Below the pieces are notes generated by a model that saw nothing but the letters and a program-made list of their open reading frames with translations, was not told the DNA's origin and ran no database searches. A stretch of DNA of 27,640 nucleotides from Clostridiales bacterium (GTDB taxonomy: Bacteria > Bacillota > Clostridia > Oscillospirales > CAG-272), in NCBI GenBank assembly GCA_004554105.1, contig SFNW01000014.1, positions 1 through 27,640 of the forward strand, written 5' to 3'. A program made the position numbers and the translations under genes. This document shows positions 7,052 through 14,124 of this stretch, piece after piece; the stretch's first letter is position 1, and each line of letters opens with the position of its first letter.

Positions 7052-7720
7052 CTACGCCTGTGCGTCGGCGGCGCGCTTGGCTTCGAGGGCGGCTTCGAGC
7101 ATCATGTCCTTGACCTTCATGAGTCGCGTCGTGTTGCCGCGCTCGTTTTCGTCGAGTTTCATCGTAATGCTCTTGATGGCGACCTCGTAGCGCGGAATCA
7201 TGATATATTCCAGCGCGTTGACGCGGCGGCGGGTACGTTCGATTTCCTGCGCCAACATCTGCGCGCTCTTTTCGAGCTCGGCGAGCCGCACGAGGTTGTC
7301 CGCCATGGCGGACAGCTCGCGCACGGCGGCGTCCAGCTCACCCGAGGTAAACGCGACGCCGTAGGGCATATCGTGCGCGCCCTCGCCGGTCGCGGTCAGC
7401 GAAAAGGTGGGAACGACCACGCTCATCAGATTTTGCGTGCCGACCTTCAGTTCGGTTGAGCGCGTCGGCAGGACAAGTGCCTCGCGCATCGAGCGGGAGC
7501 TTGTGACCGCGCTTGCCGTCGCGAACGAACGGTGCACCGATGCGAGCGACGCTTCGACCTTGGTGCGCAGCGCCTTGTTTTCGCGGACGATGTCGAGGAA
7601 ACGGCGCATCAGCTCGTCGCATTTATCCTTGAGCAGTTTATGACCGCGGCGCGCGGTTGCGAGCTTGTTCTTGAGGTTTTTCAGCTCCATGCGCGTCGGG
7701 TTGACTCTCAGTTCAGCCAT
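7052..7720 (-). CDS. ntpD: V-type ATPase subunit D (central rotor stalk)
   Basis: Subunit D is the long coiled-coil shaft that turns inside the A3B3 head and couples ATP hydrolysis or synthesis to the membrane ring. The 222 residues match the family. The N-terminus MAELRVNPTRMELKNLKNKL leads a basic helix, a middle region has the conserved PTFSLTATGEGAHDMPYG-like loop, and a C-terminal helix begins with the RTRRRVNALEY motif (near residue 165) and continues IMIPRYEVAIKSI. The ATG at 7718-7720 has AAGGAACAAGG upstream. It is the last gene of the operon, 117 bp after ntpB, a gap that contains a palindromic repeat. Confidence 0.95.
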   Translation of the reverse strand: MAELRVNPTRMELKNLKNKLATARRGHKLLKDKCDELMRRFLDIVRENKALRTKVEASLASVHRSFATASAVTSSRSMREALVLPTRSTELKVGTQNLMSVVVPTFSLTATGEGAHDMPYGVAFTSGELDAAVRELSAMADNLVRLAELEKSAQMLAQEIERTRRRVNALEYIMIPRYEVAIKSITMKLDENERGNTTRLMKVKDMMLEAALEAKRAADAQA

Positions 7721-7769
7721 AACTCAGCCTTGTTCCTTTCTGTTTGCGTGAATGGGTATACGCGGTTTT

Positions 7770-7799
7770 GCGGGCGGATATGGAATCCGCCCCTACGGG
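7770..7799. repeat. CCCTACGG-edge palindromic repeat, GGATATGGAATCC core
   Basis: This 30-bp unit lies in the ntpB-ntpD gap, with inverted halves GGGCGGAT and ATCCGCCC-like around the centre. It is identical over 30 bases to the reverse complement of 19777-19806 and over 29 bases to 11474-11502. A degraded relative (GACGACCGTCGGGACG...TCCC) follows at about 7812-7835. Confidence 0.85.
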
Positions 7800-7837
7800 G
7801 GTGCGCTGCGGTGACGACCGTCGGGACGCTGTTTCCC

Positions 7838-9211
7838 TCAGTCGCCGACCCAGTATTCCTCGACGATGTCGGGCTTGATACGCTTCATTTCGCTCTTCGG
7901 GAGAATCGCGAGCAGCTTCCAGCCGAGGTCGAGCGTCTCTTCAATCGTGCGGTTTTCGTAGAAGCCCTGATTGATGTACTGCTTCTCAAATTCGTCGGCA
8001 AACTTTGCATAGAGGCGGTCCATCGGCGTGAGTGCCGCCTCGCCGAGGACGACCATCAGCTCCTTTGCCTCCTTGCCGCGCGCGTAGGACGAGAAGAGCT
8101 GGTTCATCGTGCCGGCGTGGTCGCGGCGGGTCTTGCCGTCGCCGATCCCCTTATCCTTGAGACGCGACAGCGAGGGAAGCACGTCGACCGGCGGCAGATA
8201 GCCGCGGCGGTACATTTCGCGCGAAAGAATAATCTGCCCCTCGGTGATGTAGCCGGTCAGGTCGGGAATCGGGTGGGTCTTGTCGTCTTCGGGCATGGTG
8301 AGAATCGGAATCATCGTAATCGAGCCGTCCGAGCCGATTTTTCTGCCCGCGCGCTCGTACATCGTCGCAAGGTCGGTGTAGAGGTAGCCGGGGTAGCCGC
8401 GTCTGCCGGGAACTTCCTTGCGCGCCGCGCTGACTTCACGCAGTGCCTCGGCGTAGTTGGTGATGTCGGTCATGATGACGAGGACGTGCATCCCGCATTC
8501 AAACGCGAGGTATTCGGCGGCGGTCAGTGCCATACGCGGGGTCGAGATACGCTCGATTGCCGCGTCGGACGCAAGGTTGATAAAGAGGACGGTGCGGTCA
8601 ATCGCGCCGGTCTTCTTGAAGTCGGAGATGAAGAAATCGGCTTCCTCAAAGGTAATGCCGATTGCGGCGAACACGACGGCGAAACGCTCGTTTGTGCCGC
8701 GCACCTTTGCCTGCCTCGCAATCTGCGCCGCGAGGTCGGCGTGCGGCAGACCCGAGCCCGAGAAAATCGGCAGCTTCTGCCCGCGCACCAGCGTGTTCAG
8801 ACCGTCGATGGTCGAAATGCCGGTCTGGATAAACTCCGACGGGTAGTTACGCGCCGCAGGGTTAATCGGCGTGCCGTTGATGTCGAGCGACTTTTCCGCC
8901 ATAATCGGCGCGCCGCCGTCAATCGGCTCACCCATACCGTTCAAAACTCTGCCGAGCATATCCTCGCTGACGCCCAGTTCGACGCCGTGACCGGCGAAGC
9001 GCACGCGGCTTTCGGCGAGGTTGAGTCCCGCGCTGCTCTCAAAGAGCTGCACAAGGACGTCGCTACCGTTGACTTCAAGCACGCGGCAGCGGCGCACCGA
9101 GCCGTCGGGCAGCTCGATTTCGCCCAGTTCGTCGTATTTGACGCCGTCGACGCGCTTGACCAGCATCAGCGGGCCGGCGACTTCCTCTATGGTTTTATAC
9201 TCTTTAATCAT
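7838..9211 (-). CDS. ntpB: V-type ATPase subunit B (non-catalytic head subunit)
   Basis: Three B subunits alternate with three A subunits in the cytoplasmic head; B binds nucleotide poorly and is regulatory. The 457 residues have the expected length. In place of a true Walker A it carries the B-type sequence PIFSGSGLPHADLAAQI (about residues 148-164), which separates it from subunit A. The nearby ATPase-family blocks are intact, for example VFAAIGITFEEADFF and the L-A-T-M-Y-E-R-A-G box. The ATG at 9209-9211 follows the ntpA stop by 21 bp; the closest purine-rich ribosome site (AAAGGA) is rather far upstream. It is eighth in the operon. Confidence 0.96.
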   Translation of the reverse strand: MIKEYKTIEEVAGPLMLVKRVDGVKYDELGEIELPDGSVRRCRVLEVNGSDVLVQLFESSAGLNLAESRVRFAGHGVELGVSEDMLGRVLNGMGEPIDGGAPIMAEKSLDINGTPINPAARNYPSEFIQTGISTIDGLNTLVRGQKLPIFSGSGLPHADLAAQIARQAKVRGTNERFAVVFAAIGITFEEADFFISDFKKTGAIDRTVLFINLASDAAIERISTPRMALTAAEYLAFECGMHVLVIMTDITNYAEALREVSAARKEVPGRRGYPGYLYTDLATMYERAGRKIGSDGSITMIPILTMPEDDKTHPIPDLTGYITEGQIILSREMYRRGYLPPVDVLPSLSRLKDKGIGDGKTRRDHAGTMNQLFSSYARGKEAKELMVVLGEAALTPMDRLYAKFADEFEKQYINQGFYENRTIEETLDLGWKLLAILPKSEMKRIKPDIVEEYWVGD

Positions 9212-9232
9212 GGATATAAACCCGTCCTTTCG

Positions 9233-11008
9233 TCAGTCCTCGTCGGTCGCTTCGCAGAGCGCGTCGAGCGCTTCGTCAAGTTCGCTTTCGATGTCGGCGT
9301 AAATCTTCCTGTACTTTGCGTCGTCTGCGCTCTTGGCACGGCCGATTTTTTCGCGCACCGGCAGGTCGGCGATTTTCTGTACGTCCGCGCCGCGGCGGAG
9401 TGCCGCAGCCGCCTTGTCGTAAAAGTCGAGAATCAGCGAAATCAGCGCATACTGCTTTTGCAGCGAGGTGTACATATCGCCCTCTTCAAAGGCGTTCTGC
9501 TGCAAGAAGTCCTCGCGCACGCTGCGCGCGACCTCCATCGTCAGACGGTCGTCGGGCGAAAGCGCGTCCATGCCGACCAGTTTGACGATTTCGTCGAGCG
9601 AGCTTTCGCTTTGCAGAATCGACATGACCCTGCCGACCTTGTCCGCCCAGTCGGGCGCGACATTTGACGCATACCAGTCGGCGAGACGGTCTTTATAGAG
9701 CGAGTAGGAATTCAGCCAGTTGATCGCCGGAAAGTGGCGGCGGTAGGCGAGGTTTGCCTCCAGCCCCCAGAAGACCTTGACGATACGCAGCGTCGCCTGC
9801 GTAACCGGCTCGGAAATATCGCCGCCCTGCGGGGAAACCGCGCCGATGGCGGAAACCGTACCGATGCGGCGGTCGCCGCTGCCGAGGCAGACGACCTGAC
9901 CCGCGCGCTCGTAGAACTGCGCAAGGCGCGAGGTGAGGTAGGCGGGATAGCCCTCCTCGCCGGGCATTTCCTCAAGGCGTCCCGACATTTCGCGCAGTGC
10001 CTCCGCCCAGCGCGAGGTCGAGTCGGCGATAACCGCGACGGTGTAGCCCATGTCGCGGAAGTATTCGGCGATGGTGATGCCGGTGTAGATCGAGGCTTCG
10101 CGCGCCGCGACCGGCATATCCGAGGTGTTGGCAATCAGCACGGTGCGCTGCATCAGCGACTTGCCCGTGCGCGGGTCGGCGAGCTCGGGGAACTCGCGCA
10201 GAACGTCGGTCATCTCGTTGCCGCGCTCGCCGCAGCCGATGTAGACGACGATGTCGACGTCGCTGAACTTGGCGAGCTGGTGCTGAACGACCGTCTTGCC
10301 CGAGCCGAACGGTCCGGGAACGCAGGCGGTGCCGCCCTTGGCAATCGGGAAGAGCGCGTCGATAACGCGCTGACCCGTAATCATCGGCTCACGCGGCGGG
10401 AGCTTTTCGGCGTAGGGACGCGCCATACGCACCGGCCATTTCTGCACGAGGGTCAGGTCAATGACCTCGCCCTTGTCGGTCTTCAGCTTGCCGATACAGT
10501 CGGTGACGGTGTAGCTGCCGCTGAGCAGCTCGACTACCTCGCCCGAAGCCTTCGGCGGAACCATGATGTAATGCTTGACGACCTCGGTCTCCTCGACGTA
10601 GCCGAGGAAATCGCCGCCGCGCACGCGGTCGCCCTTGTGCGCCGTGGCGTGGAATTCCCAACGCGCGTCGCGGTCGAGCGCAGGCTCGTCAATGCCGCGA
10701 ATGATGTTGGGGCCGTATTTGCGGTGCATGGTTTCCAACGGACGCTGGATACCGTCGTAAATATTTGTGATGATGCCGGGGCCGAGCTCGACCGAAAGCG
10801 GTGCGCCGGTCGAAACGACCCGGTCGCCGCGGCCGATGCCCGCCGTCTCCTCGTAGACCTGAATCGAGGCGCGGTCGCCGTGCATTTCGATGATTTCGCC
10901 GATGAGCTGCTTCTCACCGACGCGCACGACGTCGAACATATTCGCGCTGCGCATTCCCTCGGCGATGACCAGCGGTCCCGAGACTTTGACTATCTTTCCC
11001 TCAACCAT
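9233..11008 (-). CDS. ntpA: V-type ATPase subunit A (catalytic)
   Basis: Subunit A is the catalytic head subunit that binds and hydrolyses (or makes) ATP. The 591-residue protein has the N-terminal beta-barrel (about 1-75) and the bulge domain specific to V/A-type A subunits (about 110-200). The Walker A motif is GPFGSGKT at 232-239, with K238 as the phosphate-binding lysine, followed by IGCGERGNEMTDVL. The SRWAEALREMSGRLEEMPGE block and C-terminal helical domain follow. No insertion of intein size is present. The ATG at 11006-11008 has AAAGGAAC just upstream, and the gene is 29 bp after ntpG. Confidence 0.97.
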   Translation of the reverse strand: MVEGKIVKVSGPLVIAEGMRSANMFDVVRVGEKQLIGEIIEMHGDRASIQVYEETAGIGRGDRVVSTGAPLSVELGPGIITNIYDGIQRPLETMHRKYGPNIIRGIDEPALDRDARWEFHATAHKGDRVRGGDFLGYVEETEVVKHYIMVPPKASGEVVELLSGSYTVTDCIGKLKTDKGEVIDLTLVQKWPVRMARPYAEKLPPREPMITGQRVIDALFPIAKGGTACVPGPFGSGKTVVQHQLAKFSDVDIVVYIGCGERGNEMTDVLREFPELADPRTGKSLMQRTVLIANTSDMPVAAREASIYTGITIAEYFRDMGYTVAVIADSTSRWAEALREMSGRLEEMPGEEGYPAYLTSRLAQFYERAGQVVCLGSGDRRIGTVSAIGAVSPQGGDISEPVTQATLRIVKVFWGLEANLAYRRHFPAINWLNSYSLYKDRLADWYASNVAPDWADKVGRVMSILQSESSLDEIVKLVGMDALSPDDRLTMEVARSVREDFLQQNAFEEGDMYTSLQKQYALISLILDFYDKAAAALRRGADVQKIADLPVREKIGRAKSADDAKYRKIYADIESELDEALDALCEATDED

Positions 11009-11037
11009 TGTGTGTTCCTTTCTGCCGCTTCGGTGGA

Positions 11038-11358
11038 TTATTCGTCCTTGAACAGGATATTCGCGCCGATCGCGCGTTCGCTTGCGCTCTTGAGCGCAGC
11101 CATGCCGATGCCGCGCGAGCCGCCCGCGCCGGGAATGACGACGACGGCGGGCGTGGGGGTGTCCTTATATTTTGCGATGTCCTCGGCGAGCGGCGCGGCG
11201 TATTCTTCGGTGACGAAGATAACGGCGCAGTCCTCCGCCGCGAGCTTGTGCAAGGCGCGGCGCGCTTCGTGCTCGTCCTTGACCGGCATTGCGACAAAGC
11301 CGATCGACAAAAAGCCGAGTACGCTGTCGCGTCCGCCTAAAATTCCGATTTTACTCAT
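11038..11358 (-). CDS. ntpG: V-type ATPase subunit F (NtpG type, rotor-associated)
   Basis: This 106-residue Rossmann-like protein binds subunit D in the central stalk and can modulate rotation. It starts MSKIGILGGRDSVLGFLSIG, typical of the family. It then has the VIFVTEEYA strand-turn and the VVVIPGAGGSRG loop before the C-terminal helix. In E. hirae naming it is NtpG; other schemes call it subunit F. The ATG at 11356-11358 has AAGGAAC eight bases upstream. It is separated from ntpC by a 363-bp gap full of palindromic repeats, so its expression may depend on RNA surviving passage through them. Confidence 0.93.
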   Translation of the reverse strand: MSKIGILGGRDSVLGFLSIGFVAMPVKDEHEARRALHKLAAEDCAVIFVTEEYAAPLAEDIAKYKDTPTPAVVVIPGAGGSRGIGMAALKSASERAIGANILFKDE

Positions 11359-11392
11359 AAATCTGTTCCTTTCGCGATTTTGCGAAGGTATT

Positions 11393-11543
11393 CGGCGGGA
11401 GCAAGCCCCCGCCCTACGGGTATGTGCGCCGGACCGTCGGGGACGCCGGTCCCTACGGACGTGTGCGGTGTTACGGGCGGATATGGAATCCGCCCCTACG
11501 GGTGTGTAGGTGCTGCGGGCGATTCGTGAATCGCCCCTACGGG
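11393..11543. repeat. Cluster of four CCCTACGG-edge palindromes in the ntpC-ntpG gap
   Basis: Four units lie in a row in the same orientation, each ending CCCTACGG(G/A). They are 11393-11420 (GGGAGCAAGCCCCC core), 11428-11458 (GGACCGTC...GACGCCGGTCC core), 11474-11502 (GGATATGGAATCC core) and 11515-11543 (GATTCGTGAATC core). Short spacers of about 10-15 bp, often containing GTGTG or GTGCG, separate them. The cores differ although the right edge is shared. Confidence 0.85.
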
Positions 11544-11551
11544 AGAGCGTG

Positions 11552-11714
11552 CGCCGGGCTGACGGGGACGGCGGTCCCTACGGGCGCGCCCAATGCGTCC
11601 CGCATTTTTGTTCGCCGCCGAAATCGGGGCGGCGATTTTTCCTGCGGGAAAATGCACAAAATGCTTAGGCTTTGTGCGCATATTCGGGCGTAGGGCGGGG
11701 GCTTGCTCCCGCCG
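11552..11714. repeat. Rest of the ntpC-ntpG gap: two more palindromes and two hairpins
   Basis: Unit 11552-11583 (GACGGGGACGGCGGTCCC core) completes the same-orientation series, and 11689-11714 is an inverted GGGCTTGCTCCC unit. Between them are a nested hairpin (CCCGCA 11599-11604 with 11643-11648, enclosing CGCCGCC 11613-11619 with 11628-11634) and GCACAAA/TTTGTGC (11654-11677). The inner stem is followed by ATTTTT on the plus strand, so it looks like a terminator against the operon rather than within it. No gene is present in 11359-11721. Confidence 0.75.
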
Positions 11715-11721
11715 TTTGCAC

Positions 11722-12681
11722 TCAAACCCTGATTTTTGCCCGAATGGTTTCCTTATCCGCGTGCGCGGCGCGCAGAGCGAAGATAATCCGCAGATTTTTC
11801 GCCTGCGTCTGCACGGCGGACAGATACGCGTACAGCTTCGGCAGACCGAACGGGGCGAACTTTGCCTTTTCCGGTCTGTCGGTCGCAGCTTTGTCAACCG
11901 CGCGCTCGATGTCGCCGAGTGCCGCATTGCCGTCCGAAAGCAGGCCTGCCGTCGCGGCGTCCTTTTCGGCGAGAGCGGCGTGCAGTGCCTCGCGGTCGGG
12001 CGCGGCAAAGGTTTCAAGCGGAATCTTGCCGCCCTCAAGCAGCATCGGTTTGATGCGGTCGGGCTTGCCCGCGTCGATCATGCGGATTGCGGCAACCGTG
12101 TTGATTGCGTCGATGCGCGCTCTGACGGCGTCAAGCAGCAGCGTATCCGCCGCCGCACCGTCCGCCATGTCCGCAAACGCCGCGCGGTCAATCAGCAGAT
12201 CGACAGACTGCGGGTCGCGGGTCGCGGCATAGGTCTCAAGCGCCTCTGCCGCGGCTTTTGCCATGTGCTTCGGAAAGGCGGAGAAATCGCCGCTTTGCAC
12301 CGCGCCCTCCGCCGCTTCGGGCGGCAGCGTGCCGCAGGCAAAAAGCATACCGTCGGTATCCGCACCGATAAAATGCGCCTTGATTGCCGCTTTCAGATTG
12401 TTGGCGTCGTATTCATAGCGCATGAAGTCAAACAGCTTCGGCTCGGAAATCGACTTTGCCACCTCGGAAAACGCATCGGCAATGAATTTTTCCAGCGTCG
12501 CTTCGATGTCGAATGCGCCGTCGACCGTAACCGGTGCAACCGATTCGCCGAGCAGGGCGACCGCGTCCTTTTCGGTCGCGGCGTCGATAATCTGCGTGTA
12601 TTTTTCTTTGGTGAGCAACTTGGTTTCAAAGGCGCTCACTCTGGCGGACGCATACATAAAGTCCGTGTCTCTGTAAGCCAT
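11722..12681 (-). CDS. ntpC: V-type ATPase subunit C (membrane-rotor socket)
   Basis: Subunit C (the d/NtpC type) is a funnel-shaped protein that seats the central stalk on the membrane ring. The 319-residue all-helical product begins MAYRDTDFMYASARVSAFET and continues KLLTKEKYTQI, matching the family. It contains FDFMRYEYDANNLKAAIKAH (about residues 103-122), the conserved block before the first repeat. I chose the ATG at 12679-12681 because GGAGGAGG lies six bases upstream; a longer frame would overlap ntpE. It follows ntpE by 20 bp. It is slightly shorter than some homologues but shows no truncation. Confidence 0.93.
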   Translation of the reverse strand: MAYRDTDFMYASARVSAFETKLLTKEKYTQIIDAATEKDAVALLGESVAPVTVDGAFDIEATLEKFIADAFSEVAKSISEPKLFDFMRYEYDANNLKAAIKAHFIGADTDGMLFACGTLPPEAAEGAVQSGDFSAFPKHMAKAAAEALETYAATRDPQSVDLLIDRAAFADMADGAAADTLLLDAVRARIDAINTVAAIRMIDAGKPDRIKPMLLEGGKIPLETFAAPDREALHAALAEKDAATAGLLSDGNAALGDIERAVDKAATDRPEKAKFAPFGLPKLYAYLSAVQTQAKNLRIIFALRAAHADKETIRAKIRV

Positions 12682-12701
12682 AGACCCTCCTCCGCTTCGG
12701 C

Positions 12702-13325
12702 TCAGCCGAAGAGCGCGGCGCGAATCTGCGGCTCGGTCTTTTCCCGCGCGTCGCGCAGAATCATTTCGAGCGAGCAGTTGATAAAGGTGTCGCCGCATAC
12801 GAGGAGCAGACCGCCGTCGATGTCGGCGGCGTCGCCGAGAACGATAGGCTCACTTGCCGATTGAACCAGCGCTTCACCGTAAGCGGCGGTATCCGCCGCC
12901 GAAAGGCGCAGCGTGTAGGTCTTCGGCGCGATGTTCTCGTCGAAGGTGTCCTTTGCGTGCGCTTCGCGTGCATGACAGTCGGCAAGCGCGGCGCGCAGAA
13001 CGCCCGCAAGGAAGTCCTCGCGCTCTTTGCCGTCCATGGCGGCAAGCGATGCGCGCACCTTTGCGTACACGTCCTCCAGCACCTCGGCGCGGCAGGCGAG
13101 CGTGACTGCCCGCTTGGCGGCTGCCGCGGCGCTTTCGGCGCGCTGTGCCGCCTCGGCGCGTTCGCGCGCGACGGCGGCGTCGCCGTCGGCTTGAATCGCC
13201 TTCACCTTTTCGGCAGAATCGGCTTCGATTTTTTCAATCTCGGCGGCGGCGTCCGCTTTAATCTTTTCGATTTCCGCCGCGGCGGCGGCGGAAATCCGTT
13301 CGGTAATTTTCGTTACGCCGTCCAT
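12702..13325 (-). CDS. ntpE: V-type ATPase subunit E (peripheral stalk)
   Basis: Subunit E pairs with subunit G/H (here NtpF) to form the peripheral stalk that stops the head from turning. The 207-residue protein has a long Ala/Glu/Lys coiled coil (about residues 1-75, with near-repeats of AAAEIEKIKAD) and a globular C-terminal domain. That domain includes the family's DIDGGLLLVCGDTFINCSLE-like segment. The ATG at 13323-13325 follows GGAGGG by about five bases and was preferred to a start five codons upstream. It begins 15 bp after ntpK. Confidence 0.93.
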   Translation of the reverse strand: MDGVTKITERISAAAAAEIEKIKADAAAEIEKIEADSAEKVKAIQADGDAAVARERAEAAQRAESAAAAAKRAVTLACRAEVLEDVYAKVRASLAAMDGKEREDFLAGVLRAALADCHAREAHAKDTFDENIAPKTYTLRLSAADTAAYGEALVQSASEPIVLGDAADIDGGLLLVCGDTFINCSLEMILRDAREKTEPQIRAALFG

Positions 13326-13340
13326 TGTACCCTCCGGCAA

Positions 13341-13841
13341 TCAGACAGCCGCGAAGAGGACGAGCAGCAGCGAGACGAGGACTGCGAAAATCGCGTAGGT
13401 CTCGACCAGAGCCGCCGAGGTGATCGCCTTACCGACTTCGTCGGGACGCTTGGCGAGCAGGTTGATGCCGCTTGCGGCAACTCTGCCCTGCAGGATTGCG
13501 GAGAAGTAGCCGACGACCGCAATCGGGAGTCCTGCGGCGAGGAAGTAGATGCCCTGCGCAACCGTGAGGGTGACCGGGCTGCCGCCGAGAATGCCCATCT
13601 TGAAGACGATGAGGAACGCGGTAATCAGACCGTAAATACCCTGCGTGCCGGGAAGTGCCTGCAGAATCAGTGCCTTACCGAACTTCGAGGGGTCTTCCGC
13701 AAGCAGACCGCTGGACGCTTCGCCGACAAGGCCGACGCCCTTTGCCGAGCCGATGCCCGAGAAGATGACCGCAAGACCCGCGCCGAAGAGCGCGAGGTTG
13801 TTGCCCGTGAACCAAGATGCGAGAAAATCCGAAAAAGTCAT
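13341..13841 (-). CDS. ntpK: V-type ATPase subunit K (Na+-binding membrane rotor)
   Basis: Subunit K forms the membrane ring that carries ions past subunit I; in E. hirae it is a ring of ten four-helix proteins. This 166-residue protein shows the duplicated hairpin: helices at about 15-37, 56-82, 94-117 and 134-163. All five Na+ ligands known from E. hirae NtpK (L61, T64, Q65, Q110, E139) are present at constant offsets here: L63, T66 and Q67 in LPGTQG, Q118 in ILQGR, and E147 in LVETYA. A Na+-translocating enzyme is therefore predicted. The ATG at 13839-13841 has AGGAGA upstream, itself preceded by an A-rich leader. A 283-bp gap with a MITE-like element separates it from ntpI. Confidence 0.96.
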   Translation of the reverse strand: MTFSDFLASWFTGNNLALFGAGLAVIFSGIGSAKGVGLVGEASSGLLAEDPSKFGKALILQALPGTQGIYGLITAFLIVFKMGILGGSPVTLTVAQGIYFLAAGLPIAVVGYFSAILQGRVAASGINLLAKRPDEVGKAITSAALVETYAIFAVLVSLLLVLFAAV

Positions 13842-13865
13842 GATGTTGTCTCCTGTTTTCTTATA

Positions 13866-13889
13866 TTTTTTTGTTTTTTTGTTTTTTTG
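13866..13889 (-). promoter_or_regulatory. A-rich tandem leader upstream of ntpK (possible translation enhancer)
   Basis: On the plus strand TTTTTTTG is repeated exactly three times (13866-13889), followed by TTTTG; in the ntpK mRNA this reads as CAAAAAAA repeats. It sits about 25 bases before the ntpK start codon and just above the ribosome site. Unstructured A- or U-rich leaders raise initiation of some ring-subunit genes, the E. coli atpE leader being the known case. That role here is inference. Confidence 0.4.
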
Positions 13890-13963
13890 TTTTGCTTTTC
13901 AGCCTTCCCCGTTGAGGAAGGTGCAGATTGCTGACAGCGGTTCATCTTTAACTTGTTCTATCT

Positions 13964-14073
13964 GAGGCTCCCTCTTTGAGGGAGCTGTCGCGTTAGCGAC
14001 TGAAGGAGTTTTGTGGGCTTTCATTACTCCTTCCGTCGCCATTCGGCGACACCTCCCTCGGGGAGGGAGGCTT
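13964..14073. mobile_element. MITE-like paired-hairpin element in the ntpI-ntpK gap
   Basis: The element is built symmetrically. Hairpin GCTCCCTC/GAGGGAGC (13967-13985), hairpin GTCGC/GCGAC (13987-14000) and arm GAAGGAGT (14002-14009) are followed by a 16-base centre. Then come arm ACTCCTTC (14026-14033), hairpin GTCGCC/GGCGAC (14035-14050) and hairpin CCTCCCTC/GAGGGAGG (14052-14070). A partial CCTTCC/GGAAGG hairpin lies at 13903-13921. The same arrangement with different sequence occurs at 24650-24783. There is no coding content, so any movement would need enzymes from elsewhere. Confidence 0.65.
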
Positions 14074-14124
14074 GGTTAGATGATGCATGAAAAAGGATGA
14101 AAAGAGCTTTGTCAGCAGGCTCGC

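Noticed and set aside
7532..9667. Long plus-strand open frame (711 codons) opposite ntpB, and similar long frames opposite ntpA, argS, ntpC and others
   Set aside because: They are mirror frames of GC-rich genes. The opposite strand encodes well-known V-ATPase and ArgRS proteins, and the mirror products are Arg/Val/Asp-rich with no ribosome site or known motif.
11393..11543. CRISPR array
   Set aside because: The repeated units are palindromic with differing cores and short irregular spacers; there are no cas genes and no direct repeats of constant length.
11599..11648. Attenuator within the V-ATPase operon
   Set aside because: The T-run follows the stem on the plus strand, opposite to the operon, so it would not stop the operon's transcript.
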